Positions 14,514 through 16,424 of a stretch of 16,424 nt of DNA are shown here, in pieces. A program made the position numbers and the translations under genes. The notes under the pieces are model-generated. The model was not told the origin of the DNA and did no database searches. It saw nothing but the letters and a program-made list of their open reading frames with translations. The stretch spans positions 996 through 17,419 of the forward strand of contig DJWE01000025.1 of assembly GCA_002441465.1 (NCBI GenBank), in the 5' to 3' direction. Every line of letters starts with the position of its first letter. Position 1 is the stretch's first letter. Source of the stretch: Propionibacteriaceae bacterium UBA6238. Lineage in GTDB: Bacteria > Actinomycetota > Actinomycetes > Propionibacteriales > Propionibacteriaceae.

Positions 14514-14518
14514 TGCCC

Positions 14519-15694
14519 ATGCCGAGCAGCGTCAACTTCCCGGAATTCGTTCCCGCACTTCTGGTGCTTGAGGATGGCCGTCATTTCCGGGGGGTTTCGT
14601 TCGGCGCACGCGGTGAGACCTTCGGCGAGGCTGTCTTCAACACCGCGATGTCGGGCTACCAGGAGACGCTCACGGACCCGAGCTACCACCGGCAGGTCGT
14701 GGTGGCCACCGCTCCGCACATCGGCAACACCGGGTGGAACGACGAAGACGATGAGTCCCGGCAGATCTGGGTGGCCGGCTACGTCGTGCGCGACCTCTCC
14801 CGGGTGCGGTCCAACTGGCGCTCGAACCGCTCGCTGGATGAGGAACTGCGTCACCAGGGCGTCGTCGGCATCGCCGAACTCGACACCCGGGCCCTGACCC
14901 GGCACCTGCGCGAGCGCGGGGCGATGCGGGTGGGCATCTCGACCGAGGAGCTCGACGTCGAGCGGCTGCTGGCCAAGGTGCTCCAGTCGCCCCGGATGGC
15001 CGGCGCGAACCTGGTCGCCGAGGTGAGCGTGAGCGAGCCGGAGGTGACTCCCGCTGTGGGGGAGAAGCGGTTCACCGTTGCGGCGATCGACCTCGGGATC
15101 AAGGACATGACCCCCACTCGGATGTCGGAGCGGGGGATCGAGGTGCACCTGCTGCCGGCCGGGGTGAGTATCGAGCAGGTGCGCGCTCTGTCTCCGGACG
15201 GCGTGTTCTTCTCCAACGGCCCTGGCGACCCGGCTGCCGCCGACGCTGCGGTCGCGCTGCTGGAGCAGGTTCTCGATGCCGGGCTGCCGTACTTCGGGAT
15301 CTGTTTCGGCAGCCAGATCTTCGGCCGCGCCCTGGGTTTCGGCACCTACAAGCTGAAATACGGCCACCGCGGGATCAACCAGCCGGTGAAGGACCTCACC
15401 ACCAACAAGGTCGAGGTGACCGCGCACAACCACGGCTTCGCCGTCGACGCACCGCGGGAGGGCGCCGCGACCAAGTGGGGTCAGGCGCGGGTCTCCCACG
15501 TGAACCTCAACGATGACGTGGTGGAGGGCCTGGAGTTGCGTGGGCCGGACGGTGCGCTGCGCGGCTTCTCCGTGCAGTACCACCCCGAGGCCGCGGCGGG
15601 ACCGCACGACGCGTCCTACCTGTTCGACCGGTTCGTGGACATGATGGCCGCTCATCGACAAGCCGGCGGCCCGAGCGGGGAGGGGGACGCCTGA
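14519..15694 (+). CDS. carA: Carbamoyl-phosphate synthase small (glutaminase) subunit
   Basis: This encodes 391 aa. It hydrolyses glutamine and passes ammonia to CarB, making carbamoyl phosphate for arginine and pyrimidines. The N-terminal half has GETFGEAVFNTAMSGYQE and DPSYHRQVV (CPSase_sm_chain). The class I glutamine amidotransferase domain starts about residue 185 with VAAIDLGIKDMT. It has FSNGPGDPAAAD, the nucleophile elbow FGICFGSQIFGRALG with the catalytic Cys, KYGHRGINQPV, and the His/Glu pair in VQYHPEAAAGPHD. The ATG at 14519 was chosen for ribosome binding site spacing; an ATG two codons earlier is in frame. The stop overlaps the carB start as TGATG. pyrR, pyrB and pyrC, often just upstream in related genomes, are missing here. 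Confidence 0.97.
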   Translation: MPSSVNFPEFVPALLVLEDGRHFRGVSFGARGETFGEAVFNTAMSGYQETLTDPSYHRQVVVATAPHIGNTGWNDEDDESRQIWVAGYVVRDLSRVRSNWRSNRSLDEELRHQGVVGIAELDTRALTRHLRERGAMRVGISTEELDVERLLAKVLQSPRMAGANLVAEVSVSEPEVTPAVGEKRFTVAAIDLGIKDMTPTRMSERGIEVHLLPAGVSIEQVRALSPDGVFFSNGPGDPAAADAAVALLEQVLDAGLPYFGICFGSQIFGRALGFGTYKLKYGHRGINQPVKDLTTNKVEVTAHNHGFAVDAPREGAATKWGQARVSHVNLNDDVVEGLELRGPDGALRGFSVQYHPEAAAGPHDASYLFDRFVDMMAAHRQAGGPSGEGDA

Positions 15695-16424
15695 TGCCGC
15701 GCCGCCACGACATCGAATCCATCCTGGTGATCGGCTCCGGTCCGATCGTGATCGGCCAGGCCTGCGAGTTCGACTACTCCGGTACCCAGGCCTGCCGCGT
15801 GCTGCGGGAGGAGGGGTTCCGGGTGATTCTGGTGAACTCCAACCCGGCAACGATCATGACCGATCCGGAGTTCGCCGACGCCACCTACATCGAGCCGATC
15901 CAGCCCGAGTACCTCGAGCAGGTGATCGCCGCGGAGCGTCCGGACGCCCTGCTGGCCACCCTGGGCGGCCAGACCGCGCTCAACGCCGCGGTCGCTCTGC
16001 ATGAGTCGGGGGTGCTGGCGAAGTACGGCGTGGAGTTGATCGGGGCGTCGTTCGAGGCGATCCAGTCCGGGGAGGACCGGGAGAAGTTCAAGGAGATCGT
16101 CACCTCGCTCGACGTGCCCGGCGCGAATCCCGAGGTGGCCCGCTCCCGGATCTGCCACACCATGGACGAGGTGTTCGCCGCGGTCGAGGACTTGGGCTAC
16201 CCGGTGGTGGTGCGTCCGTCGTTCACCATGGGCGGCGTCGGGTCGGGCTTCGCCCACGATGCCGAAGAGCTGCGCCGGATCGCCGGCCGCGGCCTCCAGG
16301 CGTCCCCGGTGACGGAGGTGCTGATCGAGGAGTCGGTGCTCGGCTGGAAGGAGTACGAGCTCGAGGTCATGCGCGACAAGGCGGACAACGTCGTGATCGT
16401 GTGTTCGATCGAGAACCTCGACCC
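15694..16424 (+). CDS. carB: Carbamoyl-phosphate synthase large subunit, N-terminal part (partial)
   Basis: The first 243 codons of carB are present and run off the window (full length is about 1,100 aa). CarB makes carbamoyl phosphate from bicarbonate, ammonia from CarA, and two ATP. Visible blocks belong to the first ATP-grasp half: ILVIGSGPIVIGQACEFDYS, then VILVNSNPATIMTDPEFAD, LLATLGGQTALNAAV, YPVVVRPSFTMGGVGSGFAH (ATP-binding loop) and LIEESVLGWKEYELEVMRD. The ATG overlaps the carA stop by one base (TGATG), with a purine-rich GGGGAGGGGGA upstream acting as the ribosome binding site. Nothing is missing in the part seen. Confidence 0.98.
   Translation, partial: MPRRHDIESILVIGSGPIVIGQACEFDYSGTQACRVLREEGFRVILVNSNPATIMTDPEFADATYIEPIQPEYLEQVIAAERPDALLATLGGQTALNAAVALHESGVLAKYGVELIGASFEAIQSGEDREKFKEIVTSLDVPGANPEVARSRICHTMDEVFAAVEDLGYPVVVRPSFTMGGVGSGFAHDAEELRRIAGRGLQASPVTEVLIEESVLGWKEYELEVMRDKADNVVIVCSIENLD

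Noticed and set aside
14513..14518. ATG at 14513 as the carA start
   Set aside because: It overlaps the only ribosome binding site; the ATG two codons later has proper spacing. The difference is only two residues.
14333..15850. Extension of the GH16-like frame upstream across carA
   Set aside because: It is antisense to carA and carB, and the GH16-like similarity begins only after the ATG at 14332.

Overview
This window comes from the chromosome of a high-GC Gram-positive bacterium (Actinomycetota). The codon use is strongly GC-biased, GTG and TTG starts are common, and the gene order (aspS, rarA, DUF948, alaS, ruvX, mltG, aroC-aroK-aroB, efp, nusB, carA-carB) is the conserved actinobacterial housekeeping order. 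It fits Propionibacteriales or a relative, but the sequence alone does not fix the family. I see no mobile element, phage, CRISPR array, tRNA or rRNA.

Layout. (1) Bases 1-168 are the 3' end of aspS. It converges on a PadR-type regulator on the minus strand (223-930), with a strong bidirectional hairpin between them. (2) The padR-rarA gap (931-1068) carries an elaborate nested palindrome that looks like the PadR operator. (3) rarA (AAA+ replication-fork ATPase) overlaps by 4 nt a DHA2-type drug-efflux MFS gene. (4) Two small membrane-anchored proteins (DUF948 and a partner) lead into alaS, ruvX and mltG. (5) The aromatic amino-acid genes aroC, aroK and aroB follow, coupled by overlapping start and stop codons, then a PaiB-like FMN-binding protein. 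(6) efp and nusB follow. (7) A minus-strand GH16-like gene sits where the early pyrimidine genes often lie. (8) carA and the 5' part of carB start the carbamoyl-phosphate synthase operon and run off the window.

How they work together. Most of the window is translation (AspRS, AlaRS, EF-P), transcription and rRNA processing (NusB, RuvX/YqgF), cell-wall synthesis (MltG), chorismate synthesis (AroB, AroK, AroC) and arginine/pyrimidine precursor supply (CarAB). From DUF948 to paiB the genes are nearly contiguous on the plus strand and probably form one or a few overlapping transcription units.

What stands out. The shikimate kinase has lost several residues normally needed for shikimate binding and catalysis. 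The PadR regulator carries twelve collagen-like Gly-X-Y triplets encoded by six 18-bp repeats, and has a nested inverted repeat upstream. A drug pump is translationally coupled to rarA. aroE, pepQ and pyrR/pyrB/pyrC are absent from places where relatives often have them. I found no clearly new multi-gene system; the padR-operator-rarA-MFS group is the best candidate for an undescribed regulatory unit.
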